From positions 54,327 through 118,326 of the forward strand of contig SVSJ01000002.1 in assembly GCA_015064355.1 (NCBI GenBank): a stretch of 64,000 nt of DNA, written 5' to 3'. Of the stretch, positions 42,486 to 51,870 are shown piece after piece. This DNA comes from Oscillospiraceae bacterium (GTDB taxonomy: Bacteria > Bacillota > Clostridia > Oscillospirales > CAG-272). The position numbers and the translations under genes were made by a program. The number at the start of each line of letters is the position of its first letter. Position 1 is the first letter of the stretch. The notes under the pieces were generated by a model that saw only the letters and a program-made list of their open reading frames with translations, was not told the DNA's origin and searched no databases.

Positions 42486-43025
42486 TTATTTAATTTTACT
42501 AATTGCCTCTAACACGTTGTTTGCGATAAGATGTGCATCATAACCTAACCAAGCGTCTCTGAATTTTCCAAGGCTATCCTTGCCGCCACCGGTTAAAACC
42601 AAAATTCCTCTGCATCCGGCATTGTGTGCCATAACAATTTCATTTTTTCCTATATCGCCTATTACATATGATTGATGTAGGTCAATCGAATATTTCTCTA
42701 CACATCTCTGAATCAGCCCAATCTTAGGTTTTTTACAGTTGCAGTTATCTTCTCTTTGATGAGGACAGCAAAGAAAATCATCAACAAGTAACTCATCTGA
42801 ATTGAAATCAGCCAATATGCGTTTTTCTTGTTCTTCATAAGTTTTCATAGAAAGAAATCCTCTTCCTATGTTACTTTGATTAGTGATGATAATATTCAAA
42901 TATCCCTTTTCTTTCGACAAAGAGAGCGCTTCCTTGGAAAAGGGATATGGTATAAAATATTCTATATTTCCTGTCGCTTCTCCGCCAAGAGTACCTTGCA
43001 AATCAAAAAATATTGCTTTTTCCAT
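42486..43025 (-). CDS. HAD-IIIA family hydrolase-like protein with altered motif I
   Basis: 179 aa. It resembles histidinol-phosphatase/GmhB-type HAD proteins: motif II ITNQSN (about 54), a zinc-loop-like CCPHQREDNCNCKKPK near residue 90, and GDIGKNE for motif IV. Motif I reads FFDLQGT, so the second Asp of DxDGT, the general acid/base, is Gln. Activity may be weak or changed. The ATG at 43025 has GGAGGG six bases upstream. More AT-rich than its neighbours. Confidence 0.8.
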   Translation of the reverse strand: MEKAIFFDLQGTLGGEATGNIEYFIPYPFSKEALSLSKEKGYLNIIITNQSNIGRGFLSMKTYEEQEKRILADFNSDELLVDDFLCCPHQREDNCNCKKPKIGLIQRCVEKYSIDLHQSYVIGDIGKNEIVMAHNAGCRGILVLTGGGKDSLGKFRDAWLGYDAHLIANNVLEAISKIK

Positions 43026-43060
43026 TTGTTTCCCTCCCATTTTTTTGCCAGCTTAATCTT

Positions 43061-43250
43061 TGTGTCACAGGGGAACCCCATCCCCATAAAGATACACGAG
43101 CGCATCCATAGGCTCCTTCCGGGAGGGAGCTGTCACCGAAGGTGACTGAGGGAGAGTGCGTTACAATAAAACCACGCTAAACTTAAAGTCGCGCAGGCTC
43201 CTTCCACCGCTAACGCGGTCCCCCTTCCTCCCGGAGGAAGGCTTTTTGCC
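43061..43250. repeat. Two intergenic palindromic repeat elements
   Basis: The first element is GGCTCCTTCCGGGAGGGAGCTG with GTCACCGAAGGTGAC and CTGAGGGAG. The second is GGCTCCTTCCACCGCTAACGCGG and CTTCCTCCCGGAGGAAGGC. Both are of a type common between genes in Clostridia. They fill most of the HAD-MazG gap, which has no gene. Confidence 0.65.
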
Positions 43251-43277
43251 AAATCGTGCGCTTCTTTTTTTATACAT

Positions 43278-43604
43278 TCACCAACGCTTCATATTCTTCT
43301 CAAACTTGTTTGTATATGATTCCTTCAATTCATCAGCTGTTATCCCATAGCATAACAACACATCATTGAAATACATAAGAACGTCCGAAAGCTCTTCAAC
43401 AAGGTCTTTTCGGAGCTCCACGTCTGTTGATGCTTTTGTACCACCGTTTTTCTTGATAATATCTATCACTTCACCAATTTCACCAATCATCCAAAGCATT
43501 TTGTTTCTTCCCGCCTCAGGCGAGATAGGTTCCCATTTTCCTTTGTATTTCTCTTGAAGCACCCTCTGCATTTCTAGCATTTCATTTATGCCAAAATCAG
43601 ACAT
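43278..43604 (-). CDS. MazG-like nucleotide pyrophosphohydrolase
   Basis: 108 aa, one all-alpha MazG-type domain. The acidic metal site is visible as GEIGEVIDII (about 45) and EELSDVLMYF (about 75). Such proteins hydrolyse nucleoside triphosphates, often non-standard ones, to monophosphates. GGAGG precedes the ATG. It lies 15 bases after rluD and is probably the end of that transcript. Confidence 0.82.
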   Translation of the reverse strand: MSDFGINEMLEMQRVLQEKYKGKWEPISPEAGRNKMLWMIGEIGEVIDIIKKNGGTKASTDVELRKDLVEELSDVLMYFNDVLLCYGITADELKESYTNKFEKNMKRW

Positions 43605-43619
43605 ATACTTACCTCCATT

Positions 43620-44576
43620 TCATCCGTTCATTCTTCTCAATTTTTCCAGCACTGCCGTGAAATTGTCCGGCAATTCCACCTCGATTCGCATCTCCTCCCC
43701 CGTCACAGGGTGCGTGAGGATCAAAGCCGTGGCGTGGAGCATTTGCCCGTCAATAAGAGGCGCGTTGTGCTTCTCAAATGGAGTGTGACCGCCACCGTAG
43801 ACTGTGTCACCCATCAGCGGATGCCCAATGTAAGACATATGCACGCGTATCTGATGGGTTCTGCCCGTCTCCAGTACCGCTTTCGCATAAGTGAAACCGG
43901 AGAATCGCTCCAGCACCGTCCAGTGGGTCACAGCATCTCTTGCGCGCTTGTCCACCCCACGGATCACTGCCATCTTTTTCCGATCCACGGGATGCCTGCC
44001 GATTGGCGCGTCAATCGTTCCTGAGTCTTCTTTGAATCCACCAACGGCTATCATCCGATATTCTCTGTGCATTGAGTGGTCTTTAAGCTGTGCAGCAAGT
44101 GAGAGATGCGCCTCGTCAGTCTTCGCTACACAAATGAGTCCGGAAGTATCACGGTCGATTCGGTGCACTATCCCCGGTCGGTTCACTCCGCCAATTCCGG
44201 AGAGAGAATCCCCGCAATGGTACATCAGAGCATTCACAAGAGTCCCCGACGAATGTCCGGGCGCGGGATGCACTACCATTCCCACAGGCTTGTTGACAAT
44301 AATAATATGCTCGTCCTCGTATCTCACGTCAAGAGGAATGTTCTCAGGCATGGCGTCATATTCCTCGTTCTCGGGAATACTCACTTCAACTACGTCTCCC
44401 GCCTTAAGCTTGAGGTTTTTCGCCCCAGCCTTGCCGTTTACCGTAACGTCGCCGTCCTCAATGAGCTTCTGTGCACGGGAACGGGTCAACTGGGTCTTTG
44501 ATGCAACAAATGAGTCAAGTCGCTCACCCGCAGCCTCTGCTGTGTATACCAGGGTGTCAAATATCTCGTTATTCAT
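43620..44576 (-). CDS. rluD: 23S rRNA pseudouridine synthase, RluD family
   Basis: 318 aa. N-terminal S4 RNA-binding domain (about 15-75, SRAQKLIEDGDVTVNG), then the RluA catalytic core with the nucleophilic Asp in HRIDRDTSGL (about 137) and the GRTHQIRVHM motif. RluD makes pseudouridines in helix 69 of 23S rRNA. The ATG at 44576 overlaps the lspA stop by eight bases. The lspA-rluD pair is a conserved arrangement in Firmicutes. Confidence 0.92.
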   Translation of the reverse strand: MNNEIFDTLVYTAEAAGERLDSFVASKTQLTRSRAQKLIEDGDVTVNGKAGAKNLKLKAGDVVEVSIPENEEYDAMPENIPLDVRYEDEHIIIVNKPVGMVVHPAPGHSSGTLVNALMYHCGDSLSGIGGVNRPGIVHRIDRDTSGLICVAKTDEAHLSLAAQLKDHSMHREYRMIAVGGFKEDSGTIDAPIGRHPVDRKKMAVIRGVDKRARDAVTHWTVLERFSGFTYAKAVLETGRTHQIRVHMSYIGHPLMGDTVYGGGHTPFEKHNAPLIDGQMLHATALILTHPVTGEEMRIEVELPDNFTAVLEKLRRMNG

Positions 44577-45060
44577 CTGCACCGCCGTCTGCTGCCGCTT
44601 TCTTTTTCTTGTATTCCTTTACTTCCTCGATGATCACCCACAGGACCACCATAGCGCAACCCACGCAAACGCAGGAGTCCGCAATATTGAAAACGTAGAA
44701 ATCTATAAATCTGCAGTCGATAAAATCAATAACGTATTCCAGGCGCACGCGGTCGATCATATTTCCGATACCGCCGCCGATTATCAAAGCCAAAGCGCAC
44801 TGCGCCCAGCGACTTTTCGGCTTTGTCACGACGAGCCAGCCTGCAATAGCCAGAATACCTACCACAGAGGCAATCATAAACACCCAGCGGTTGTTTGCAA
44901 GCATGCCGAATGCGGCGCCGCGATTTTCAACATAAGTGAAGTGCAGTACGTTCTCAATAAGGGGGAAAGTATCAACCGTGGTCAGATAAGTAGCCGCAAG
45001 ATACTTACTCACCTGGTCAAGAACTACCGATAGAATTATAATTATTATACTAAAGATCAT
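44569..45060 (-). CDS. lspA: Lipoprotein signal peptidase (signal peptidase II)
   Basis: 163 aa with four membrane helices. Family motifs DQVSKYLA, ENRGAAFG, and the two catalytic Asp residues in GNMIDRV and FNIADS are present. It cleaves prolipoprotein signal peptides before the lipid-modified Cys; several substrates are encoded in this window. GGAG is five bases before the ATG. The C-terminus carries a lysine-rich cytoplasmic tail. Confidence 0.96.
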   Translation of the reverse strand: MIFSIIIIILSVVLDQVSKYLAATYLTTVDTFPLIENVLHFTYVENRGAAFGMLANNRWVFMIASVVGILAIAGWLVVTKPKSRWAQCALALIIGGGIGNMIDRVRLEYVIDFIDCRFIDFYVFNIADSCVCVGCAMVVLWVIIEEVKEYKKKKAAADGGADE

Positions 45061-45081
45061 TTTTTCTCCAATTTGGGAAAA

Positions 45082-46929
45082 TTAGAATTTGCCGTGTTTT
45101 TTAGGATTCTTGGGTTCTTCTGCGGGGATGATAGGCTGGCGCTTGATCTGTGCAATGTTTTCCGGATCATCCATGTGACCGAAGATGATGTTAAACTCGT
45201 CTGTAACGCTCATAGGATCGTCCAGCTTCTCAAACAAGCCCTCTACATCATCTGTATCATCAAGGGAGAAATCGGAAATCATGTCCTCGTCCGCTTCAAA
45301 GAAATCGTTGAGGCTCAGGGCAATGCTTGTAGTGCTGTTGGAGGTAGTGTCATAAGCCCGTGACATAGCCAGATCCTCGTCGTAATTTGCAGAGAAGAAC
45401 TGCTTTAGGCGGTCAAGCTCATCAATTTCTTCATCTTCGCCTTCAGCCTCTTCCGCTATTGCAAAGTCTGCGCCGAAATCCTCTTCGAAATCGGACACAG
45501 CTTCAGTTTCTTCGGGGAAATCTTCCTCAAAGCCAGGTTCAATTTCAAAGTCTTCCCCACCGTCCTCTGTTGGCTCGGCGTAAAGATCATCTCCCCAGGC
45601 AAATTCATCGTTGGGAGCGTAGGAACCATCGTCCTCATCATCGAAATCATCAGCGTAAACATCGCTGTATTTCTGCGCTTCAAGCTCAATGCTTTCGTCA
45701 GATTCTTCGATTGCCGCCTCTCCGTACACCTCGTAGGGCTCGTATGTATCCTCTGCCGCTTCGACCACTTCTTCTACAGGTGTGGCCTCTTCCTCTTCAG
45801 GCGTGATCTCTTCTTCGATCTCTTCAGTTACAGGCTCTTCTGCCTCAGCTTCGTCGAAATATTCCGCCCATATATCCTCGGCATCATCAGCCTGACTGTC
45901 ATCTTCCTCGTCTGTCAACTCAACAAATCCGTTCTCGTCTTCAAGGCTGTCTTCTTCAGCTTCACTGACCTCTGCGAAATCCTCCTCGTCATGAAGGATC
46001 TCAAAATCCGTTTCATAAAGCTCTTCAGCTTCTTCAATCGGAACTACGGGTGCAAACTCTGCCGCTTCTTCTATTACATCAAAATCTTCTTCGATCTCTT
46101 CGAGGTGGCCGGCTTCTTCAAATTCCTCAAGTTCTTCGACTTCTTCAAACTCTTCGAGTTCTTCAAGCCCTTCAAATTCCTCTTCAAAAGCCTCATCTAC
46201 AGTCTCAAGCTCGTCTGTATCATCAGAGGGCTCGTCCTCAACCCGCTCATTGTCGTCATAGGAAAGGCCTGTGTCTCCGCCTGAATCAGCCAGAAGCACC
46301 TCAGCCGCCGCTGTGATCTCTTCAATTGATTCAATATGTGTATTGTAAGCAGCAAATAAAGTATCTCTGAAAGCGCAGATCTCATTGTAAATATCAACTG
46401 CCGCAAGGCTCATATCGTCTGCAACCTGGCTGTTGCCGCAGACCTTCCGCTCAGCTTCAACCACAATTCGCTCAGCCCGAGCCGTTGCCTCTGTGATGAT
46501 CTTTTCACGGAGATTTCTTGCAACCTCTTCAGCTTCAGCGATAATCTTCTCACCTTTAAGCTGGGCGTCGGCAACTATCATTTCCGCCTCCTGCTTTGCC
46601 TTATCGGTAAGAGCCGGATTTTCCCCGGTTGGCTGGTTTGCAAACTTCTCAAGCTGCTTTGCCAGAAGGATCAGCTGCTGCTTCTGCTTTGCAATGAGAG
46701 CTTCGCTCTCCTTTGTCTGATCGTCAAGCTGGTTTTCCAGCTCTTCGGCATAATTGTTCATTTCGTCAAGCTTGCCAAGTGCCAGAGAAAGCCGTCTTGA
46801 CTTTTCGCCGTGAGCCTTTTCAAGCTTTTTATATTCTCCATCAATATACGCAATATACTCATCAACCTCATCAGGTGAATATCCACGCAGAATTTTGGTA
46901 AATGCTTTTCCTTTGAAATTTCTTGCCAT
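45082..46929 (-). CDS. DivIVA-domain protein with long acidic tail
   Basis: 615 aa, much longer than ordinary DivIVA. Residues 1-60 form the membrane-curvature-binding DivIVA start (GKAFTKILRGYSPDEVDEYI). Coiled coil continues to about 200, with a further helical stretch of Ala/Glu repeats. From about 230 to 560 the protein is extremely rich in Glu and Asp. The C-terminus (about 560-615) is mixed and ends KHGKF. It probably marks poles and division sites. It sits in the ylm cluster after ylmH, the usual place for divIVA. Confidence 0.88.
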   Translation of the reverse strand: MARNFKGKAFTKILRGYSPDEVDEYIAYIDGEYKKLEKAHGEKSRRLSLALGKLDEMNNYAEELENQLDDQTKESEALIAKQKQQLILLAKQLEKFANQPTGENPALTDKAKQEAEMIVADAQLKGEKIIAEAEEVARNLREKIITEATARAERIVVEAERKVCGNSQVADDMSLAAVDIYNEICAFRDTLFAAYNTHIESIEEITAAAEVLLADSGGDTGLSYDDNERVEDEPSDDTDELETVDEAFEEEFEGLEELEEFEEVEELEEFEEAGHLEEIEEDFDVIEEAAEFAPVVPIEEAEELYETDFEILHDEEDFAEVSEAEEDSLEDENGFVELTDEEDDSQADDAEDIWAEYFDEAEAEEPVTEEIEEEITPEEEEATPVEEVVEAAEDTYEPYEVYGEAAIEESDESIELEAQKYSDVYADDFDDEDDGSYAPNDEFAWGDDLYAEPTEDGGEDFEIEPGFEEDFPEETEAVSDFEEDFGADFAIAEEAEGEDEEIDELDRLKQFFSANYDEDLAMSRAYDTTSNSTTSIALSLNDFFEADEDMISDFSLDDTDDVEGLFEKLDDPMSVTDEFNIIFGHMDDPENIAQIKRQPIIPAEEPKNPKKHGKF

Positions 46930-46965
46930 AATAAATTCCTCCGCCGTATATTAATCAAATTTATT

Positions 46966-47799
46966 TTACAAATATTTTTTGCAGGTTATTCGCAAGCGAC
47001 CGCTTTTGGTCTGCCCGCAAACGTCACCTAAAATGTATTTCCCATATCCGCGCACCGAAAGAACGTCACCGCTCTTAACTTCCGCCGACACGTCCAGAGT
47101 CCGCACATAAGACAGCTCCACAAGCCCCGCGCGCACAGTTTCTGCCGCCGCCTCACGGGATTTCCCGGTTATGGCCTTGACTACCCCATCAAGTCTGGGT
47201 GAGGCCACCGTAAGCACGCTATCCTCAAACCGCCTCGGGATCAAGAAGTCAGGGGAAACGCTCTTCACCTCGACCTTGACGCCGTCGCGCCCGATCTTTG
47301 AAAGCTCCGTGCAAATGAACGGTGCGATCCTCGATGCCACAAAGGCAACAGCCTCAGACTCCGATATGACCGCAATATCCCCGATCACCGACCGGTCAAT
47401 ACCCAAGGAAAGAATACCGCCCATAAAGTCCCTGTGGCCAATGGCCCGGAAGCCGCTTCCTCGAATACGAAGAGCCACAATGGGTATCTCCTCAAGAATC
47501 TCCGGACACCTGATAAGATGCGCCGCAAACGAATCGGTACGGTCTGTGTCAAGGACCATCTTATGAGGTGGGCAGGACTCGGGCATATACCACTCAGGCA
47601 AAAAAACCGTGGTACACCTTTCGGCACCACGGCTGCCGCCCCAAAAGAAGCATCTGGAAATTCCGTTTCCGATTCGGGCGATTAATTCATTATAAACTTC
47701 AATTTTTTCTCCCGGCGAGAGAAAGTCAGAAACAGCCACACTGTATTCCGATTTCTCATACAATTCAAGAGCACGGGAAACGTTAATGGACAAGTTCAT
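46966..47799 (-). CDS. ylmH: YlmH family RNA-binding protein (S4 domain)
   Basis: 277 aa. The N-terminal two thirds contain GSRGAERCTTVFLPEWY and AIGHRDFMGGILSLGIDRSVIGDI, typical of YlmH; the C-terminal S4 domain is about 190-260 (VSAEVKSGDVLSVRGYGKY). YlmH binds ribosome-related RNA and has been linked to ribosome quality control. It lies between yggT and divIVA, as in the standard ylm cluster. No strong ribosome site is seen before its ATG. Confidence 0.9.
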   Translation of the reverse strand: MNLSINVSRALELYEKSEYSVAVSDFLSPGEKIEVYNELIARIGNGISRCFFWGGSRGAERCTTVFLPEWYMPESCPPHKMVLDTDRTDSFAAHLIRCPEILEEIPIVALRIRGSGFRAIGHRDFMGGILSLGIDRSVIGDIAVISESEAVAFVASRIAPFICTELSKIGRDGVKVEVKSVSPDFLIPRRFEDSVLTVASPRLDGVVKAITGKSREAAAETVRAGLVELSYVRTLDVSAEVKSGDVLSVRGYGKYILGDVCGQTKSGRLRITCKKYL

Positions 47800-47852
47800 A
47801 AATATTGTAATTCAACTTTCTGTTGACTTTGTACTGAGTATGCTGCAAACCG

Positions 47853-48125
47853 TTACAGCACAAGAAATGCGCTTATAAGGCTAAGCAATATATACGTTAT
47901 AAGAAATGAAATATCCAGCGGGATACCCTGAAACCAGCCGAGCCGCTCAAGCACATGCCTTACAGGAGCAACAAACAGCTCCACAAATCCATTAAGAAGA
48001 TTAACGATGGGATACTCGTCATCAGGTATTATCCAACTGAGCACTGCGCTTATAAACATACAAGTAAGAACAATATCAAGGAAGATAGAAAGCGCGGTGG
48101 TGATCACATAGATAAACTGGTACAA
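47853..48125 (-). CDS. YggT family membrane protein
   Basis: 90 aa with two membrane helices and the YggT signature SAVLSWIIPDDEYPIVNLLNGFVE-like region and VRHVLERLGW. Members (YlmG in Bacillus) lie next to sepF and have a role in division-site organisation or osmotic tolerance. The start is a TTG with GGAGG six bases upstream. No in-frame ATG is near. Confidence 0.88.
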   Translation of the reverse strand: MYQFIYVITTALSIFLDIVLTCMFISAVLSWIIPDDEYPIVNLLNGFVELFVAPVRHVLERLGWFQGIPLDISFLITYILLSLISAFLVL

Positions 48126-48258
48126 TTCACACCTCCGAAATTCCTACACCACTTGAATCAAGTATTTGCATCAATAAGAAAGCGAATTTGGGTATAGAAA
48201 CAAAACCTGACCGCAAATCCGCTTCAGTTCTACAACTGTCTATGTATTTATTGGCTGA

Positions 48259-48822
48259 TTAGATGAAATCAACGAAATCGTCGAATGCCTTTTCAACCTG
48301 AGGCTGGGGTTCCGGCTCGGGCTGGGGTTCAGCGCGACGCTGCTTTACCTGAGCTTCTCCAACGTCAACATTGGAAGGAGTAATAACATACGCGTTTGTA
48401 GCGATCTTCTTGAGAGAACCGCCGATAGAGTATGCAACACCGGAAAGGAAGTCGATAAGTCTGCGAGATGTTTCCTTGTTGGTGCTTTCAAGATTGAGAA
48501 CAACAGTGCTCTTGTTCAGAAGGTGATTAGCGATCTGAGAAGCAGTTTCACTGTCATAGTTCTGAGGACGAACCACCTGCATCTTGATATTAGCGCCGGA
48601 AAGGCTGATGCCTCCGCCCATAGACTGAGCACCTATACCTGCGTGCTGAGTGCTCGCCATGTTACCCTGACCGTACTGGCCGGCAAGCTGGATATCGCTG
48701 TCGTCCATATCGTCGTCGTAACCGTCGTTATTATCAAATCCGTTATAGTAATCGTCATCGTAGCTATCGTCGTAGCTATCGTTGGTGCCGGTTACCTTCT
48801 TGATTCGATCCATAAGTCCCAT
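48259..48822 (-). CDS. sepF: Cell division protein SepF
   Basis: 187 aa. N-terminal membrane-binding helix (GLMDRIKKVTG), then a flexible Asp/Tyr-rich linker, the SepF core about 85-165 (MQVVRPQNYDSE, VVLNLESTNKETSRRLIDFLSG, ITPSNVDV), and a PEPEPQPQ tail. SepF links FtsZ filaments to the membrane during division. The ATG at 48822 has GGAGG six bases upstream. Neighbours yggS and yggT are the standard context. Confidence 0.93.
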   Translation of the reverse strand: MGLMDRIKKVTGTNDSYDDSYDDDYYNGFDNNDGYDDDMDDSDIQLAGQYGQGNMASTQHAGIGAQSMGGGISLSGANIKMQVVRPQNYDSETASQIANHLLNKSTVVLNLESTNKETSRRLIDFLSGVAYSIGGSLKKIATNAYVITPSNVDVGEAQVKQRRAEPQPEPEPQPQVEKAFDDFVDFI

Positions 48823-48890
48823 ATAAATCCTCCATTCTGCCATTTCGGCAGGATAATTACAAATTTATTTCCGCTGTGCGGATGTGTGCA

Positions 48891-49604
48891 TTATTTATAA
48901 ATGCGGGAGCCGAAAATCGCGCTTCCCACACGCACAATATCAGATCCTTCTTCTATGGCGCACTCATAGCTGTCGCTCATGCCCATTGACAAAAGAACCT
49001 CTCTTATATTATGCGATTTTTTTGCGAAAATGTCAAGGAATATTCTATAAGATTCTGCAAAATATTTGCGAAATTCACTATTTTTTTCACATTTTGGTGC
49101 CATGGTCATCATTCCGCAGAGGTTTATCCTGTCAAATCTTCCAAGTTCTTCCACAAACCGAGCCGCCTCGGACGGAAGAACGCCCGACTTCGACTCCTCG
49201 TTTCCTATGTTAACTTCCACGAGAATATCCTGGGTCGCGCCTCGTTTTTCGCAGATCCGCTGTATCTCCGCAGCCAATTTCACAGAGTCAACAGAGTGGA
49301 TAAGCCCTGCCCTGCCAGCCACGTACTTCACCTTGTTCGTCTGGAGGTGACCAATAAAATCCATCACCCCGCCGGCCAAGGTTATCTCGTCGTATTTCGC
49401 AACGAATTCCTGAGCGTGGTTTTCGCCGCAAAGCTTGAGCCCACACTCTTCTATCAGATAGCGAACCTCCTCTGCCGGCACGGTTTTTGTTGCGGCAAGA
49501 AGCTTTACATCCCCGCCCATAGTCCGCCGCGCCTTTGCAGCCTCAATTTTATCCATAACGCGGAGGTAGTTATCCCTGAGCTCCGCTTTTCTTGCATCTG
49601 TCAT
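48891..49604 (-). CDS. YggS/PLPBP family pyridoxal-phosphate homeostasis protein
   Basis: 237 aa, a TIM barrel with the cofactor lysine in LLAATKTV (about residue 36) and the family motifs GENHAQEF, DFIGHLQTNKVKY and LSMGMSDSYECAIEEGSDIVRVGSAIFG. It buffers pyridoxal phosphate and affects amino-acid pools. The ATG at 49604 fits the usual N-terminus; a TTG at 49634 inside the upstream gene is less likely. Called ylmE in the ylm cluster. Confidence 0.92.
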   Translation of the reverse strand: MTDARKAELRDNYLRVMDKIEAAKARRTMGGDVKLLAATKTVPAEEVRYLIEECGLKLCGENHAQEFVAKYDEITLAGGVMDFIGHLQTNKVKYVAGRAGLIHSVDSVKLAAEIQRICEKRGATQDILVEVNIGNEESKSGVLPSEAARFVEELGRFDRINLCGMMTMAPKCEKNSEFRKYFAESYRIFLDIFAKKSHNIREVLLSMGMSDSYECAIEEGSDIVRVGSAIFGSRIYK

Positions 49605-49623
49605 TTTGCTTATTTCTCCCACG

Positions 49624-50889
49624 TCAGCTAACAACCTTACCGGAATAAAGCTCTGTTCCGCTGACTACCACAATATCGTTCTGCCTGATCCAGGAATATG
49701 TGTCATCCTCATCCTGGGGAACACCGTTGCAAATAACGTATCCGTCATTTTCATAGATCACGTTTATTCGTCTGAACTCAATAGTGACCTCGTCCTTTAT
49801 ATATACGCCTTCGTATCCGCCGATAACTCTGACAGCCTCAATAGGCAGCTTGAATCCGGCGTACTCTTCGATAGCAATACGCACCGGCTGCATTCTGGTG
49901 TAGTCAAAATTCACAGGCATCTTCTCACAGCTGAACACGACAATAGAGTTTTCTCCTTCAACGTCGTTTATAACACGCACGACCTCCATATCAAGAGTTT
50001 CGTTGCTGTAGGGAAACTCCATAGGATACTTCTTCGAGATCTCGAATCTGTCAGCTGATGTCCTGGCCATAATACAGGAAATGTACCAGGTGTAATCATG
50101 AACCATAACGCCGATTGAAAGGCGGCTGCCGTAATACGGATCTGACAACGTCATATTGACAAACTGCTCGTAAGTCATACTGTCAATGGAATCCGCCGTA
50201 AAGATCTCACCATAACCGTCAAATTCGGAGAAATAGTAACCGGACTTACCCGAATATACCGTTTCCATACAAGCACCGAGGTTTGATCTGAGGCGGGTCT
50301 TTTCAGCCTCAAGATTAGATATAAGCGCATCGTAATCGGTGATCTCTCCGGTGACTATTGCCTTTTTCTTAATATCAACCAGCAGTATAGCTCTGAGAGA
50401 CAAGGCATCTGCATACTCTCCGTTTTCGGAGTATCGTCTGATACTTGAAACAGTTTCGTAAATATCCGCCTCGATTCCCGCAGTAGATTGTACAGAACGG
50501 TTTTCACTCTTGCTCTTTGTAAGCAGGGCGATCTGCTCGTCAAGCTCTGCAAGACGCATTTCGGAGTCAGCCGAGTAATCCGAATACACGTCCACCAGCT
50601 TACTTCCCACAGCAACACGGCCGCCGTTTGATATAGCAGGAACCACGCTGCCCTCTTTGCTTGTGTTGGCGTACAAGGGCTCTTCGTCGCGAATGATATA
50701 CCCGTCCACTTCAAGTACCTCTGTAACAGTGGAAGGTACCGCGTCTACCAGATCAAGTCCGGGGGTGACTCTATCCACAACGTGGTAGCCGAGAAATATC
50801 ATTATCCCGATAGCCATCACCGCAGTAAGGGTGTATGCCGCCACGCGGTTTAGATACCGTTTTTCAAAAATTTCCTCTTTTTTTCTCAT
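49624..50889 (-). CDS. HlyD-like membrane-anchored protein
   Basis: 421 aa. One N-terminal membrane helix (AAYTLTAVMAIGIMIFLGYHV), then a biotinyl-lipoyl-like half-motif (GYIIRDEEPLYA...GSVVPAISNGGRVAVGSKLVDVY), a coiled-coil region around 140-220 and a beta-rich C-terminus. The architecture is that of HlyD-type adaptor subunits, but no ABC exporter lies near. Clostridia often encode such a protein beside sepF/yggS, which suggests an envelope or division role; this is inference. Confidence 0.72.
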   Translation of the reverse strand: MRKKEEIFEKRYLNRVAAYTLTAVMAIGIMIFLGYHVVDRVTPGLDLVDAVPSTVTEVLEVDGYIIRDEEPLYANTSKEGSVVPAISNGGRVAVGSKLVDVYSDYSADSEMRLAELDEQIALLTKSKSENRSVQSTAGIEADIYETVSSIRRYSENGEYADALSLRAILLVDIKKKAIVTGEITDYDALISNLEAEKTRLRSNLGACMETVYSGKSGYYFSEFDGYGEIFTADSIDSMTYEQFVNMTLSDPYYGSRLSIGVMVHDYTWYISCIMARTSADRFEISKKYPMEFPYSNETLDMEVVRVINDVEGENSIVVFSCEKMPVNFDYTRMQPVRIAIEEYAGFKLPIEAVRVIGGYEGVYIKDEVTIEFRRINVIYENDGYVICNGVPQDEDDTYSWIRQNDIVVVSGTELYSGKVVS

Positions 50890-50917
50890 TTACACAACTT
50901 CCGTATGTTGTTTTGCG

Positions 50918-51853
50918 TTAATTATTTTCCTTTGGCCCGTCGATCACAAACAGCTTTTCAGGCTTAATGACCGGCACTCCGTCAATCACAGCCCCACGTC
51001 CGAGAGCGATAAACTCACCGCGGTTTCGTATGCGGATCAGCTGACCTTCCGGGAAATCCACCTTCAGCTTTTTCTGGAAAAGCTCAGTGCCGCCCCGCAG
51101 GAGCTTTGCGTAAAAGTCCGGCACCGTAATCGCCGGAAGATCCATAAACAAGGATTCCACAGGCTTGGGGAGCTTTAATCTTTCCTCAAAAGTCATATTT
51201 TCAAGCTCTTCTATAGTCACGCAGTCTTCGAGAGCAAATTTTCCGGTTCTCGTGCGCACAAGAGACGACATAACGGCACCGCAGCCAAGCTTTTTGCCAA
51301 TATCCGAGCACAATGTACGGATGTAAGTCCCCTTTGAGCATGCCACAAGAATTGAGTAGGTGTCGTCTGCGATCTTTTTTACATTCAGCGAGAATATTTC
51401 CACCTCTCTGGGCTTTCTTTCCACTTCTCCGCCCTCTCTGGCAATGTCAACAAGCTTTCGCCCGCCAATCTTCACAGCAGAATACATAGGTGGAATCTGT
51501 GATATTTTCCCCAGGAATGAGTGACAAGCCGCAAGCACCTCTTCCTCTGTGGGGATATTATCACTTGTGGTAAGGACCTCACCGGTAATATCCTCTGTGT
51601 CGGTAGTAAGCCCCAGCTTCATCTCGCACAGGTATTCCTTGTCGTGCATCATAAGATAGTCCGATGCTTTTGCCGCCCTGCCGATCAGAACAGGCAAAAC
51701 ACCTGTAGCCATAGGATCGAGAGTACCCGTGTGTCCAACGCGAGATGTGTCAAAGAGCTTTCTGCAAGCGGAGATTATCCTGTGAGATGTCACCCCCGCA
51801 TGCTTGTTTATAATAAGAACACCGGATATGGTGTCCGCTTTTCTTGTTCCCAT
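50918..51853 (-). CDS. truB: tRNA pseudouridine(55) synthase
   Basis: 311 aa. The catalytic Asp46 is in GHTGTLDPMATGVLP, and KGTYIRTLCSDIG and the C-terminal PUA-like domain are present. It forms pseudouridine 55 in the T-loop of tRNAs. It follows nrnA after 17 bases, in the conserved rbfA-nrnA-truB order, though infB, nusA and rimP that usually come first are not in the window. AGGA precedes the ATG. Confidence 0.96.
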   Translation of the reverse strand: MGTRKADTISGVLIINKHAGVTSHRIISACRKLFDTSRVGHTGTLDPMATGVLPVLIGRAAKASDYLMMHDKEYLCEMKLGLTTDTEDITGEVLTTSDNIPTEEEVLAACHSFLGKISQIPPMYSAVKIGGRKLVDIAREGGEVERKPREVEIFSLNVKKIADDTYSILVACSKGTYIRTLCSDIGKKLGCGAVMSSLVRTRTGKFALEDCVTIEELENMTFEERLKLPKPVESLFMDLPAITVPDFYAKLLRGGTELFQKKLKVDFPEGQLIRIRNRGEFIALGRGAVIDGVPVIKPEKLFVIDGPKENN

Positions 51854-51870
51854 TTATCTGTCCTGTAATT

